From: Microcaldota archaeon
GTDB taxonomy: Archaea; Micrarchaeota; Micrarchaeia; Anstonellales; Bilamarchaeaceae
Direction: 5' to 3'
DNA length: 39,305 nt
NCBI GenBank assembly: GCA_018812625.1
Contig: JAHJDH010000029.1
Span: forward strand, 1 to 39,305
Positions 8,347 through 16,390 of the stretch are shown piece by piece. Position 1 is the first letter of the stretch. Each line of letters begins with the position of its first letter. The translations under genes and the position numbers were made by a program. The notes under the pieces were generated by a model, which was not told where the DNA came from, ran no database searches, and saw only the letters and a list, made by a program, of their open reading frames with translations.

Positions 8347-9165
8347 TTAGATCACACTCTCCTCAAGCTCTTGGGGCGTTGTTGGGAAGAATCTCTCCCA
8401 TTCAAAGCATTTGAGCATTTCGTCTCCTGCTAGGTTAACTACTTCAACATTAAGTGCATTTGCAAGAACTGTTCGAAGTTCATTTGCTTGTGATCTTGCT
8501 TTTGCTGATGCAGCTTCTTTGCTTATACCAACTGCAGTGGTTTGAGCGTATGCAACAATTCCCATTGGCTTAACACCTCTAATAAGACGAGTTAATTGCG
8601 CATCCCAGAGCGCACTCTCACGCTCAAGTTTATCAAGTCGCAGAACATCTGGAGCAGCTTTATCCCGCTCACGTGCAAGTTTAAGCTGTGATTCTGCTCT
8701 TTTTGTTTCGATCATTTTTCTTTTTTCACCAACATCCTCTACATAAAGCATGTAGGCGATTTTTGTAACATATTTTAGGTTAGAAATTGCCCTCTCGAAG
8801 AATTGGCTATAAGCAATATTTTCATCATTAGATTTTTCAGTAGCTGATTCAAAGATTTTAAGTCCTAAAAAAGCAGTTGCATAATAGACTCCACCGGCGT
8901 TTTTAACAACAACATCCTGAGCTGGAGGAACTTCATAGCCTGCTTCAGACATCATAATGATGTTTGTTCTTTGAGTTATCAAAGGCACCATAATGTACCC
9001 ATATTTCCAAAAAATAACTCCAAACAGTGAACCAAATCCAGCAAAAAGTCCACCAATAACCGCACCGATTGGACCTCCAGCACCCATAAATGCCATCAGA
9101 GCGCCAAAAGCACCGACACCAATTGAAGCATAAATGTATTTTCTTGTTTCGAAACTAATCGCCAT
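8347..9165 (-). CDS. Membrane protein resembling PrgI plus the VirB4 N-terminal domain
   Basis: 272 aa. Two Gly/Ala-rich membrane helices span roughly residues 11-52, as in PrgI-type proteins of type IV secretion systems. The soluble remainder includes a segment around 205-245 (IVAYAQTTAVGISKEAA followed by AKARSQANELRTVLA) resembling the arm-like N-terminal domain of VirB4. Adjacency to an ATPase lacking that domain supports the reading that this is the missing half fused to a membrane anchor. It is first in the five-gene operon, with a TATA-like TTTTAATA about 26 bp upstream at the end of purB. The PrgI/VirB4-N resemblance is by eye and moderate. Confidence 0.7.
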   Translation of the reverse strand: MAISFETRKYIYASIGVGAFGALMAFMGAGGPIGAVIGGLFAGFGSLFGVIFWKYGYIMVPLITQRTNIIMMSEAGYEVPPAQDVVVKNAGGVYYATAFLGLKIFESATEKSNDENIAYSQFFERAISNLKYVTKIAYMLYVEDVGEKRKMIETKRAESQLKLARERDKAAPDVLRLDKLERESALWDAQLTRLIRGVKPMGIVAYAQTTAVGISKEAASAKARSQANELRTVLANALNVEVVNLAGDEMLKCFEWERFFPTTPQELEESVI

Positions 9166-9194
9166 AGTCTAACCCTCATTAATAACGACAGTAT

Positions 9195-9206
9195 GGTATT
9201 AAAATC
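9195..9206 (-). promoter_or_regulatory. TATA-like promoter of the VirB4-like operon
   Basis: Read on the reverse strand, GATTTTAATACC lies so that initiation about 26 bp downstream would fall near 9174, close to the ATG at 9165. The same element is found at 13934 and 17884. It overlaps the last codon of purB, so the operon can be transcribed apart from purB. Confidence 0.45.
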
Positions 9207-10512
9207 AATCCTTTGTGGCATTTTCCACAATTTCTTCAGCATTTCCAATGTAAGTGGAATAATCAAATACTGTATCTGCTTCTTGCTGATCAAGCAGTTT
9301 TTTCTCGATAACAAGCTCTTTCAGGTGTGTTTTTGTTGAAAATGCTTCCTGAGCAGCTGTTCTGACAACTTCGTGTGCTTCCTGCCTCCCCATGCCTTTT
9401 TCAGTAAGGACTATCATCAGGCGCTCTGCCATAATTAGGCCATGGGTAAGTTCAAGATTTTTTTGTATGTTATCCTCTGAGAAGTCAAGCTTTCCAAGAA
9501 TCTTGGTAAGTTCGAGAACCATATAATGAGTACAGATGAAACTCTCACCAAAGATGGCACGCTCATTTGCACTGTTGGTTAAATCCCTCTCATGCTCTAG
9601 TGCTATGTTTTCAATTGCAGTAAGCACATTTGCCCGAACAAGACGTGCAAGGGAGCAAAGACGTTCGCTCTTGTGAGGGTTTCTCTTGTGAGGCATTGTG
9701 GATGAGCCTACTTGTTTCTTACCAAAGCCTTCTGAGATTTCAAGTATTTCTGTTCTCTGTAGATTTCTTATCTCTTTTGCAACTTTTTCAATGGCAGCAG
9801 CAACTAAAGCAAGATCACAAATCACTTCTGCATGCCTGTCCCTTTGAATAACCTGATTTGTTATTAGAGCAGGCTCAAGACCAAGTTCGTCCATCACAAG
9901 AGCTTGAATTTCTGGACCTTGTCCTTTGAAAGTTGCCATTGTACCAACAGCACCGGACATTTTTCCAACTGCAATTCGAGCTCGGGCAGAGGAAAGACGA
10001 TCAAGACTTCTCTTTATTTCCTGGTAGTAAAGTGCAAATTTCATCCCATATGTCATTGGAACAGCATGCTGACCATGAGTTCTTCCAATGCAAACTCTTC
10101 CCTTATTCTCCTTCGCAAGCTTCTTGAGAGAGTCTTTAAGTGTGATGAGGTCAGTTGTAAGAAGATCAATTGCTTCCATGAAGATCAATGCAGTTGCAGT
10201 ATCCTCTATATCATAGCTCGTTGCACCTAGATGGATGTACTTTCCAGCATCTCCGGCCTGCTCAGTTAAAGCTTTGACCATTGCCATCAGATCATGATGG
10301 ATTTCGGCTTCGATTTCAAGAACACGCTCAAAACTTACCTTTGATGCTGCTTCCTCGATTTTTGAAGGGGCATCTTCAGGGATATTCCCAAGTTTGGCGT
10401 GTGCTTTTGCAAGAGCCACTTCGACTGCCATCCACATTTGGATTTTTTTCTCATCTTCAAGGATGGAATTCATCTCTGTCTTGTATCTTTCTTCAAAAGG
10501 AGAAATAGCCAT
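9205..10512 (-). CDS. purB: Adenylosuccinate lyase
   Basis: 435-aa adenylosuccinate lyase of the fumarase/aspartase superfamily. It releases fumarate from SAICAR and from adenylosuccinate in purine synthesis and acts as a cytoplasmic homotetramer. The superfamily signature SSTMPHKRNPHKSE is complete. The region YIHLGATSYDIEDTATAL and the catalytic-histidine segment RTHGQHAVPMTYG are also typical. Length and domain order are normal. The ATG at 10512 has no clear Shine-Dalgarno; AT-rich TATA-like stretches lie at about 10534-10545 and 10571-10581 on this strand. It stands upstream of the VirB4-like cluster with a 39-bp gap; no functional tie is evident. Confidence 0.96.
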   Translation of the reverse strand: MAISPFEERYKTEMNSILEDEKKIQMWMAVEVALAKAHAKLGNIPEDAPSKIEEAASKVSFERVLEIEAEIHHDLMAMVKALTEQAGDAGKYIHLGATSYDIEDTATALIFMEAIDLLTTDLITLKDSLKKLAKENKGRVCIGRTHGQHAVPMTYGMKFALYYQEIKRSLDRLSSARARIAVGKMSGAVGTMATFKGQGPEIQALVMDELGLEPALITNQVIQRDRHAEVICDLALVAAAIEKVAKEIRNLQRTEILEISEGFGKKQVGSSTMPHKRNPHKSERLCSLARLVRANVLTAIENIALEHERDLTNSANERAIFGESFICTHYMVLELTKILGKLDFSEDNIQKNLELTHGLIMAERLMIVLTEKGMGRQEAHEVVRTAAQEAFSTKTHLKELVIEKKLLDQQEADTVFDYSTYIGNAEEIVENATKD

Positions 10513-10701
10513 AAAATGTTATTGAATCCAAGAATTAAAAAAAGAGCAACATAACCATCAAAAATAGATACATTTAAATACTCGAAAAGTCATAATATGT
10601 AACAGACAAAAAAACGGTGACCAGCCGTAAAGAAAGAATAGAGTTAGAAGTATGAAAATCCATAACCAGTAACAGATGTTTCAAATAAAGGAGTGTCGAA
10701 T
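10513..10701. promoter_or_regulatory. Divergent promoter region between purB and the HEAT-like gene
   Basis: A near-palindromic TATA-like CATTTAAATAC at about 10571-10581 could serve either strand. Forward initiation near 10602 would give a ~100-nt leader for the gene at 10702. That leader holds a small hairpin (ACGG/CCGT around 10611-10630) and two copies of a GTAACAGA-type word near 10600 and 10668. The ribosome-binding sequence AAAGGAG at 10687-10693 sets the start at ATG 10702 (8-nt spacing). Confidence 0.4.
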
Positions 10702-11940
10702 ATGGAAAAAATGAAAAACAATTTGCTTACAGGAAGTCCAGAGGCTATTGCAGCCGTAGCACAGTATATTTCAACTGAACGTCCAAAGAGTGAGATAAAA
10801 GAACTTATGGACTGTGCTATTGAGGCAATGGTCAGCCAGAGTGATGAAGGCACAGAAGGACTAAATGTAAAACTAAAATTATATCCACTATTTGACAGTT
10901 TGCTCAAAGCATACACAAAAATTCCAGGACATGAAGGAATTCCTGAAAAAATGAGTAGGGAAGAGCTTCAGGCTGTTGTAGAAAAGATCTGTGTTTATTC
11001 AACAGACGAAGTTGCACAGAACGCAAAACTTTATGATGATCTTACTGCTCTTGCAATAATCAGCCCAGAAGAGACAGTTGCAAAAGCAGATGAAAAATTA
11101 CAGCGGATGTTTGCTGCACTTGGAGAAGGAGCATATGCTCAGACAATTTCTGTGGGAGCAGGAGTTGTAGACAGTACCGACGATAGAACAAGGGAAGTGG
11201 CAAAAAAATGCCTTATTAACGTAGCAGAATACGGAAACAGCAAAGCAAGGAGATTTGCTATTGAGGCCTTAGAGTTATTCCCAGCAGACATGATGGTTAG
11301 AAAGATAGTTGGAAAAATTGAACAAACTGATCCAGACCCAGTGCTCAGAAAAATTGCAGGAGCTGTAATGAAAGCCATTAGAGAAAATGATGAGATTGAA
11401 AGCGCAATTGCAGATGGAGAATTTCTCGTTGAAACACAATACCAGGATCCGACAATGCCGCAGAGAATGTATATTGAAGCTATTTTTGATGCAGTCGTAG
11501 AAATTTTAAGAGACCCAAAGCCTTCTGAGGCAAACACCAAAATAATGGTTCTTATGAAACAACTCACAACATTTGGAGTTGCAGCAGGGCCTATGGGAGA
11601 ATTGATTGACAATCACGACCTTCTAAAGATCAGAAAGAATGTTGTTAATGCAATGGTACATGCACTTGTATTTGGAGATGAAAAAATCCAGAAGATGGCA
11701 GCTTCTGCAATTGAAAAAGTTTGTGCAAGAGAAGATGCAGTTGGCAGGAGCACATTGAAAATTCTGGATAGAGTTGCAACAAGACATAGAAATGATATCG
11801 GCGATATGAATGAAACCGGAGCAAGGATTAGAGTTCTAGTTGCAAAAATCCAAAAAAGTAAGTTCGGAAAAAGTCTTCCGCCACCATTACCGCCAAGGGC
11901 ACGCATAGAACACAAGGCAAGGACACGCCAGCATGCTTAA
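10702..11940 (+). CDS. HEAT/ARM-like helical repeat protein with proline/arginine-rich tail
   Basis: 412 aa from the ATG at 10702, chosen because AAAGGAG precedes it at 8 nt; GTG at 10693 would sit on that sequence. The protein is almost entirely helical with imperfect repeats of about 40 residues (for example AKKCLINVAEYGNSKARRFAIEAL, shown here in part, and later VRKIVGKIEQTDPDPVLRKI), as in HEAT or armadillo solenoids, which are protein-protein scaffolds. No catalytic motif or membrane helix is seen. The end is unusual: LPPPLPPRAR followed by a His/Arg-rich tail, a linear-motif-like segment uncommon in archaea. Specific family not recognised. Confidence 0.75.
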   Translation: MEKMKNNLLTGSPEAIAAVAQYISTERPKSEIKELMDCAIEAMVSQSDEGTEGLNVKLKLYPLFDSLLKAYTKIPGHEGIPEKMSREELQAVVEKICVYSTDEVAQNAKLYDDLTALAIISPEETVAKADEKLQRMFAALGEGAYAQTISVGAGVVDSTDDRTREVAKKCLINVAEYGNSKARRFAIEALELFPADMMVRKIVGKIEQTDPDPVLRKIAGAVMKAIRENDEIESAIADGEFLVETQYQDPTMPQRMYIEAIFDAVVEILRDPKPSEANTKIMVLMKQLTTFGVAAGPMGELIDNHDLLKIRKNVVNAMVHALVFGDEKIQKMAASAIEKVCAREDAVGRSTLKILDRVATRHRNDIGDMNETGARIRVLVAKIQKSKFGKSLPPPLPPRARIEHKARTRQHA

Positions 11941-11965
11941 AAGTAGTCTTGGATAAAGATTTACC

Positions 11966-12673
11966 ATGGCAAAGAGCCGAATTCTGAAGAAGAACGATAA
12001 ATCATACTTAGAGCTACCAGCAGAATTCAAAGACTGCGACGAAATTGAAATGGTCCAGGTAAAAGATGGAGAGTATTTCATTAGTGCAGCTTCAAAAAAA
12101 ATTGATGAAATTGAGATAGTTGTACTAAAAAAACTTCTTTCAATTCGTTTTGAAAAAAGAGTACCAGAGCATGTCAATACAGTACTTACTGAAGTAGAAA
12201 AGCTTATTTTGAAAAAACTTGAGAAAAAAGGATTTGTATCTCTCTACAGAAGCAAAAAATATCCAAATGGGGTATATAACATCAAAAATGAGATTTATCC
12301 TCTAATCAGCGGCAGAGCGGCCGAGAAAGCTCCAGAGCCTGCAAAAGAACCAACAGGGATACTTGCAAATGGATTTTTGACACTAAAAGACAAAAACGAA
12401 GCATACAAATTATCTCAGAAATTAAATGCAGAGATGAAAATGGGCGAGGTAATTGGAGTAAAGGGTTTTGATGGAAGATTTTATGTTGTCACAAAGGAAT
12501 ATTTAGAAAAATCACAGAAAGCAATTGATTCGGTTTTAAAAGAAGAAAAAGACGTTGATTCAATTGCAAAAGAAACAAAAATGGATGTTGAAGGATGTAG
12601 TGCAGTACTAAGACTAATGGCTGAAAACGGAGATGTTTTGGAAAAAACAAAAGGACGTTTTGCTCCCGTATAA
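11966..12673 (+). CDS. Protein with AbrB-like N-terminus and winged-helix-like domains
   Basis: 235 aa. The first ~40 residues (SRILKKNDKSYLELPAEF, then DGEYFISA) resemble a SpoVT/AbrB swapped-hairpin DNA-binding domain. Residues about 60-115 and 170-235 look like small winged-helix units, and an Ala/Pro/Glu-rich linker lies near 118-127. A DNA- or RNA-binding role is therefore likely but unproven. A TATA-like CTTAAAAG at 11938 is about 26 bp from the ATG and no Shine-Dalgarno is visible, so the transcript is probably leaderless. The HD phosphohydrolase follows after 18 bp and may share the transcript. Confidence 0.65.
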   Translation: MAKSRILKKNDKSYLELPAEFKDCDEIEMVQVKDGEYFISAASKKIDEIEIVVLKKLLSIRFEKRVPEHVNTVLTEVEKLILKKLEKKGFVSLYRSKKYPNGVYNIKNEIYPLISGRAAEKAPEPAKEPTGILANGFLTLKDKNEAYKLSQKLNAEMKMGEVIGVKGFDGRFYVVTKEYLEKSQKAIDSVLKEEKDVDSIAKETKMDVEGCSAVLRLMAENGDVLEKTKGRFAPV

Positions 12674-12691
12674 AAACTGGGGATTCAATTG

Positions 12692-13762
12692 ATGATCAAA
12701 GACGAAATCCACGGAACAATCGAATTCAGTGATCTGGAAGAGAAAATAATTGACAGTAAGCTGTTTCAGAGACTAAGACGAATAAAACAAATGTCTGTAA
12801 CGAATCTTGTATACCCTGGGGCAAATCACACCAGGTTTGAGCATTCTATTGGCACTGCTCATTTATCCTCATTAATTGCAAAAAGACTTGATTTTGATGA
12901 GGAAGAAATAAGGAAGATAAAACTCTATGGCCTTCTTCATGATATTGGGCACACTCCATTTTCACATGAAGGAGAGCATGTCCTTAGCAAGTATGTTGGA
13001 GATCACGAAAAGCTTGGAGAGAAAAAGATACTAAGTGGTGAGATTGCAGATATTTTATCTGAAAATTATGATCCAAAAGAAATATTGAAAATTGGAAAAA
13101 CTCCAAAAGGAAATATCATTGAATCTGATATCGGCTCTGACAGAATGGACTATCTTGAGAGAGATGCTCAGAATACTGGAGTTGCATATGGAATAATTGA
13201 TATGGATCGGATAATACATACTCTAATCATGGATGATGGAAAACTATGTATAGATAAAGGCGGACTTGGAGCAGCAGAATACCTCCTTGTTGCAAGGTTT
13301 ATGATGTTCTCGACGGTTTATTTGCATAAGACGGTGAGGATTGCAACTGCCATGCTTTATGAAGCAATAGAAGGAGCAATAGAAGATGGAGTTTCTCCAG
13401 AAAAGCTGGCAGATATGGATGATGAGCTGGCAATGCACGCTATACGGGAAACAAAAGGTTCAGGGCATGTATACGGACTTGAAAACAGATTGCTTTACAA
13501 GGAAGTTTGCGCGCTGCAGATTAATGAAATGGAAAAGGCAAAAGATATAGAAGAGGAATTTCCTGAGGCCATTGTAGATTATCCAGGCAGTTTCTTCAAG
13601 CCAGTAGATTTCATGGTAAAAACAGATAACGGACTTGTGCCCATAACAAAAATGTCAAAACTGGTTCAATCACTGAAAAAAGCTGAAGAAGAAAGAATGC
13701 AGATATTAATTCTGGCAAAAGAAAGTGATGTAAAAAAAATCAAATCTAAGCTGGGGCAATAA
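12692..13762 (+). CDS. HD-superfamily phosphohydrolase (COG1078, dNTPase/SAMHD1-like)
   Basis: 356 aa. HD-domain metal-dependent phosphohydrolase of the group that includes dGTPases and SAMHD1. It probably hydrolyses nucleotides in the cytoplasm. Metal and catalytic motifs are intact: NHTRFEHSIGTAH, then LLHDIGHTPFSHEGEH (the HD pair), then ESDIGSDRMDYLERD. Its length is a little below the usual ~400-450 aa, with a short C-terminal domain. ATG 12692 is preferred to the adjacent TTG 12689; GGGGA lies 8 nt upstream. The last codons overlap the 3' end of the reverse-strand Sec61-beta gene. Substrate not determinable. Confidence 0.88.
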   Translation: MIKDEIHGTIEFSDLEEKIIDSKLFQRLRRIKQMSVTNLVYPGANHTRFEHSIGTAHLSSLIAKRLDFDEEEIRKIKLYGLLHDIGHTPFSHEGEHVLSKYVGDHEKLGEKKILSGEIADILSENYDPKEILKIGKTPKGNIIESDIGSDRMDYLERDAQNTGVAYGIIDMDRIIHTLIMDDGKLCIDKGGLGAAEYLLVARFMMFSTVYLHKTVRIATAMLYEAIEGAIEDGVSPEKLADMDDELAMHAIRETKGSGHVYGLENRLLYKEVCALQINEMEKAKDIEEEFPEAIVDYPGSFFKPVDFMVKTDNGLVPITKMSKLVQSLKKAEEERMQILILAKESDVKKIKSKLGQ

Positions 13763-13910
13763 AACTAGCTACGTGGACAATTATAACCAAGGCTATGATT
13801 ACACCAATAATAAATTTTGGATCAAGCTCTGCACCATCGATCTTAATATCTGGAGATAAACCGACAATTCCAGCAGAACTCATGGGCATTGATACTTTAT
13901 TTGAACTCAT
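13746..13910 (-). CDS. secG: Preprotein translocase subunit Sec61-beta
   Basis: A 54-aa ORF: MSSNKVSMPMSSAGIVGL, then a polar stretch, then DPKFIIGVIIALVIIVHVAS. The conserved PMSSAG motif followed by one C-terminal membrane helix (about residues 33-50) is diagnostic of archaeal Sec61-beta, the small tail-anchored subunit of SecYE-beta. Length is typical. ATG 13910 lies about 26 bp from a TATA-like element at 13934-13942 that also faces PAC2, so the mRNA is probably leaderless. Its 3' end overlaps the end of the convergent HD gene by 17 bp. Confidence 0.9.
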   Translation of the reverse strand: MSSNKVSMPMSSAGIVGLSPDIKIDGAELDPKFIIGVIIALVIIVHVASFIAPA

Positions 13911-13933
13911 TATACTCTCTGTGTGCCGAATGG

Positions 13934-13942
13934 TATTAAAAC
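13934..13942. promoter_or_regulatory. Shared bidirectional TATA-like element (Sec61-beta / PAC2)
   Basis: TATTAAAAC reads as a TATA-like box on both strands. Its centre is about 26-28 bp from ATG 13964 (PAC2) and from ATG 13910 (Sec61-beta). Both genes could be transcribed leaderless from this one element. Confidence 0.5.
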
Positions 13943-13963
13943 TTTTGTCATTTCATTATGTTA

Positions 13964-14701
13964 ATGAGCAACGTCGAAATACACATGAAGGTGAATCTAA
14001 AAAAAATGAAAGGACCAACGATAATTGTTGGACTGCCTGGAACCGGGCTTGTTGGCAGCGTCGCTGCATCACAAATTGTCGAAGCACTTCATATGGATTT
14101 TGGCGGATATATATCAAGTCCTGATTTTGCACCACTTGCGGCAATACATGATTACAAACCTATGCCAGCAGCTAGAATCCATTATTCTATGAAAAAGAAT
14201 TTGATTGTTATAATCTCTGAGATGACGATACCAGTCTCTTCTTCATCAGATCTTGCTGATAAAATATTTGATTTTTCAAAAAATGTCGGCGCAAGTTCGA
14301 TTATTTCACTAGGTGGAATCTCACTCAACGAAGAAAAAGGAGAAGTGTATATTGTTTCAAGTGACGAAAAGATAGTAAGGGATGCTGCAAAAAGAAAAAT
14401 TGCCAAGCCAATAAAGGAAGGGGCAACAACCGGGGTTACCGGAATTTTGCTCACAAAAGGAACTCTTGAAAACTTCCCAATCAGCACAATTTTAGCAGAA
14501 TCATCCGAAGAGTATTTAGATCCAAAAGCAGCAGCAACGGTAATACGGGTTTTTTCAAAAATAACAGGAGTTGTAATAAGTACGACCAGATTGGATAAAG
14601 AAGCAAGTCAGTTTTCCGAGGATATTAAGGAATCTGTCAGAAAGGCAAAAATATCCAAAAAAGGACCTTCAACTGAAGAAGGCGGAACTATGTATGGATG
14701 A
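13964..14701 (+). CDS. PAC2-family protein (COG2047, proteasome assembly chaperone-like)
   Basis: 245 aa from ATG 13964; ATG 13958 is in frame and also possible. The PAC2 fold is shared with eukaryotic proteasome assembly chaperone 2, and archaeal members are ATP-grasp-associated or proteasome-linked proteins of unclear role. Typical features are the early glycine-rich segment IIVGLPGTGLVGSVAA, the central IISLGGISL, and the GVTGILL segment around residue 150. The C-terminal ~40 residues are charged and disordered. The start fits leaderless transcription from the TATA at 13934. Family confident, biochemical role not established. Confidence 0.88.
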   Translation: MSNVEIHMKVNLKKMKGPTIIVGLPGTGLVGSVAASQIVEALHMDFGGYISSPDFAPLAAIHDYKPMPAARIHYSMKKNLIVIISEMTIPVSSSSDLADKIFDFSKNVGASSIISLGGISLNEEKGEVYIVSSDEKIVRDAAKRKIAKPIKEGATTGVTGILLTKGTLENFPISTILAESSEEYLDPKAAATVIRVFSKITGVVISTTRLDKEASQFSEDIKESVRKAKISKKGPSTEEGGTMYG

Positions 14702-14702
14702 T

Positions 14703-16289
14703 TTATCTTTCATACAGTTCCAGAAGCTTGTCCGCTGCAGCCTCAAGAGAATCAACAAGATGAAGGTTATCGAATTTTTTGTATTTTCTCGACGATGCAA
14801 AGTAATTGCCGAGCGCTCCATAATTCTTAACAACAACCAAATCTTTTCCGGAAAGTAGAGTAAGAAGTGCTTCTGTTAGTGTACCGTCAGACCCGGAAAG
14901 TGCAAGCACAACATCTGCCCTCTCGATGATATGTTCTCGAAATTCCATTTTTGTCTCTCCTGCAAATTCAGTGTAATACTCTAGTGAAACGACCCCTTCC
15001 ATATATTGAGGCTGAATGAAAGTTGCATCACCGCATCTCTCGTGAACATATTGAAGAAGTTTGCCAGGGTTTCCATTAGGAGTTCCTGCATAGAATGCAA
15101 AGCTTGATGAAAGAGCAGATTCCAGAAATTTGATTTCAGCATCAGTAAGATCAGCAGCTTTGCCAGATCCAATTACTGCAAGTGATTGCCGCTCTGGCTT
15201 TTCCTGGTAAGGTCTTGGAGATAAAAGAAGTTCTGGGTTTTCAGTGCCAAATGTTTCCCACCTTGCCTTTGCGTTTGCCCAGCCTTTTGATGCTAAAACC
15301 TTTTTGATTTCTTTTTGAGGGGCGGCTGCTTCTTCAGCAACAGTATCAAAGTCAAGTATAATTCCTCTTGGAACTTCCCTCAATGCAGATCGGATTTCGC
15401 GTGCACATTTGGATGGTGCTCCCTGAATCCGAGTATGTGAATTGGGAGTATAATCAACACCCAAAAGCAAAGGATCATCTTCGAATGATTCGTCTGGATT
15501 AAGTCCCCAATTTATGTTTAGATGGTGATTAAGTGTCTCTCCATCTTCGTTGCTTCCTACAACAGACCAGCCGGTATGGCCAATTCTTTGTGCATATCCA
15601 CGATCATCAAAATAATTTTCAAGAGCCCTAATCTGCCTTCCGCTGTCAACAGTAGAATCAACAAACATCACATGTTTTCCATTGAAAGTGCCAAGGCGGA
15701 TGAACTTTTCCAGCCCATCCTCATCAATCCTGCGGCTTCCCTGATCTACTTTCAGGAAACGAACAACAGAAAGACCAAGTGCTTCTTTCATAATAATGGC
15801 AGGAATTCTTCCTCCGCGATCGATACCCACAACTACAGCATCATCGAGAGTAACTCCGCATTTAGCTAAATGAGCATGCACTTGAGCATGAAGCTCTGAA
15901 TATGGAATAGCTCGGACAATTCTCTGCAGCTCTCCGGAATTTTTGAGAATTTTGGTTGCTCTTTGATATTCTTCTTTTGAAATTTCTATAGAAATATCTT
16001 CTATATCAACATTAGTATCCCGCATCAGGGGGATTTTATAATAAGTAGATACATCGTGATGCTCTCTTGTAGTATATGCAAATCTAAAGACTTCATTTGC
16101 ATCATCTGCTTTCATTAAGCGTTCTTGAAGAGGCAGGCTACTAAAGCCAGAAATTGATTTCGTTGGAAATTTGCATCTGTCCCTCGATCTTTTTTTCCAT
16201 GCACTAACCATACTCCACGGAGTAAGGGGCAAGGTAATGCGATGTTGAATCTGATGATAAATACCCATGCTTAGTCCTAGAGACATCAT
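14703..16289 (-). CDS. Phosphoribosyltransferase-SLOG (LOG-like) fusion protein
   Basis: 528 aa in three parts. Residues 1-120 are unassigned. About 120-260 form a PRTase-like domain with GIDRGGRIPA (PPi-loop-like) and the PRPP-loop-like VMFVDSTVDSGRQ at 207-219. The canonical loop has paired acids and a T-G-T ending; here it reads D-S-T-V-D-S-G-R. About 370-528 form a SLOG/lysine-decarboxylase-like domain with AVIGSGKAAD at the start and GSDGTLTE at 466-473, which keeps the G-x-x-G-T-x-x-E active-site pattern of LOG phosphoribohydrolases. One half would make, and the other could sense or cleave, a base-ribose-phosphate. The fusion suggests nucleotide salvage, modification or signalling. A TATA-like TATTTTTAAAC on this strand at 16318-16328 precedes the start. 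The specific reaction is unknown. Confidence 0.8.
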   Translation of the reverse strand: MMSLGLSMGIYHQIQHRITLPLTPWSMVSAWKKRSRDRCKFPTKSISGFSSLPLQERLMKADDANEVFRFAYTTREHHDVSTYYKIPLMRDTNVDIEDISIEISKEEYQRATKILKNSGELQRIVRAIPYSELHAQVHAHLAKCGVTLDDAVVVGIDRGGRIPAIIMKEALGLSVVRFLKVDQGSRRIDEDGLEKFIRLGTFNGKHVMFVDSTVDSGRQIRALENYFDDRGYAQRIGHTGWSVVGSNEDGETLNHHLNINWGLNPDESFEDDPLLLGVDYTPNSHTRIQGAPSKCAREIRSALREVPRGIILDFDTVAEEAAAPQKEIKKVLASKGWANAKARWETFGTENPELLLSPRPYQEKPERQSLAVIGSGKAADLTDAEIKFLESALSSSFAFYAGTPNGNPGKLLQYVHERCGDATFIQPQYMEGVVSLEYYTEFAGETKMEFREHIIERADVVLALSGSDGTLTEALLTLLSGKDLVVVKNYGALGNYFASSRKYKKFDNLHLVDSLEAAADKLLELYER

Positions 16290-16368
16290 ATTATCATAGA
16301 TATTATTGCCAGGATTAGTTTAAAAATAGACCTTATTTGACCATATCTAGCAACATACATAATAAAAC

Positions 16369-16390
16369 TAAAATTTAAAAATAAAAAAAA
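16369..16390 (-). terminator. U-rich terminator after the ferritin gene
   Basis: Immediately after the ferritin stop the reverse strand reads an eight-T run, then ATTTTTAAATTTT. Oligo-U is the known intrinsic termination signal of archaeal RNA polymerase. No stem is needed or seen. Confidence 0.6.

Noticed and set aside
10611-10630. ACGG/CCGT hairpin in the leader of the HEAT-like gene as a riboswitch
   Set aside because: Four base pairs only, with no known aptamer consensus and no alternative pairing seen.
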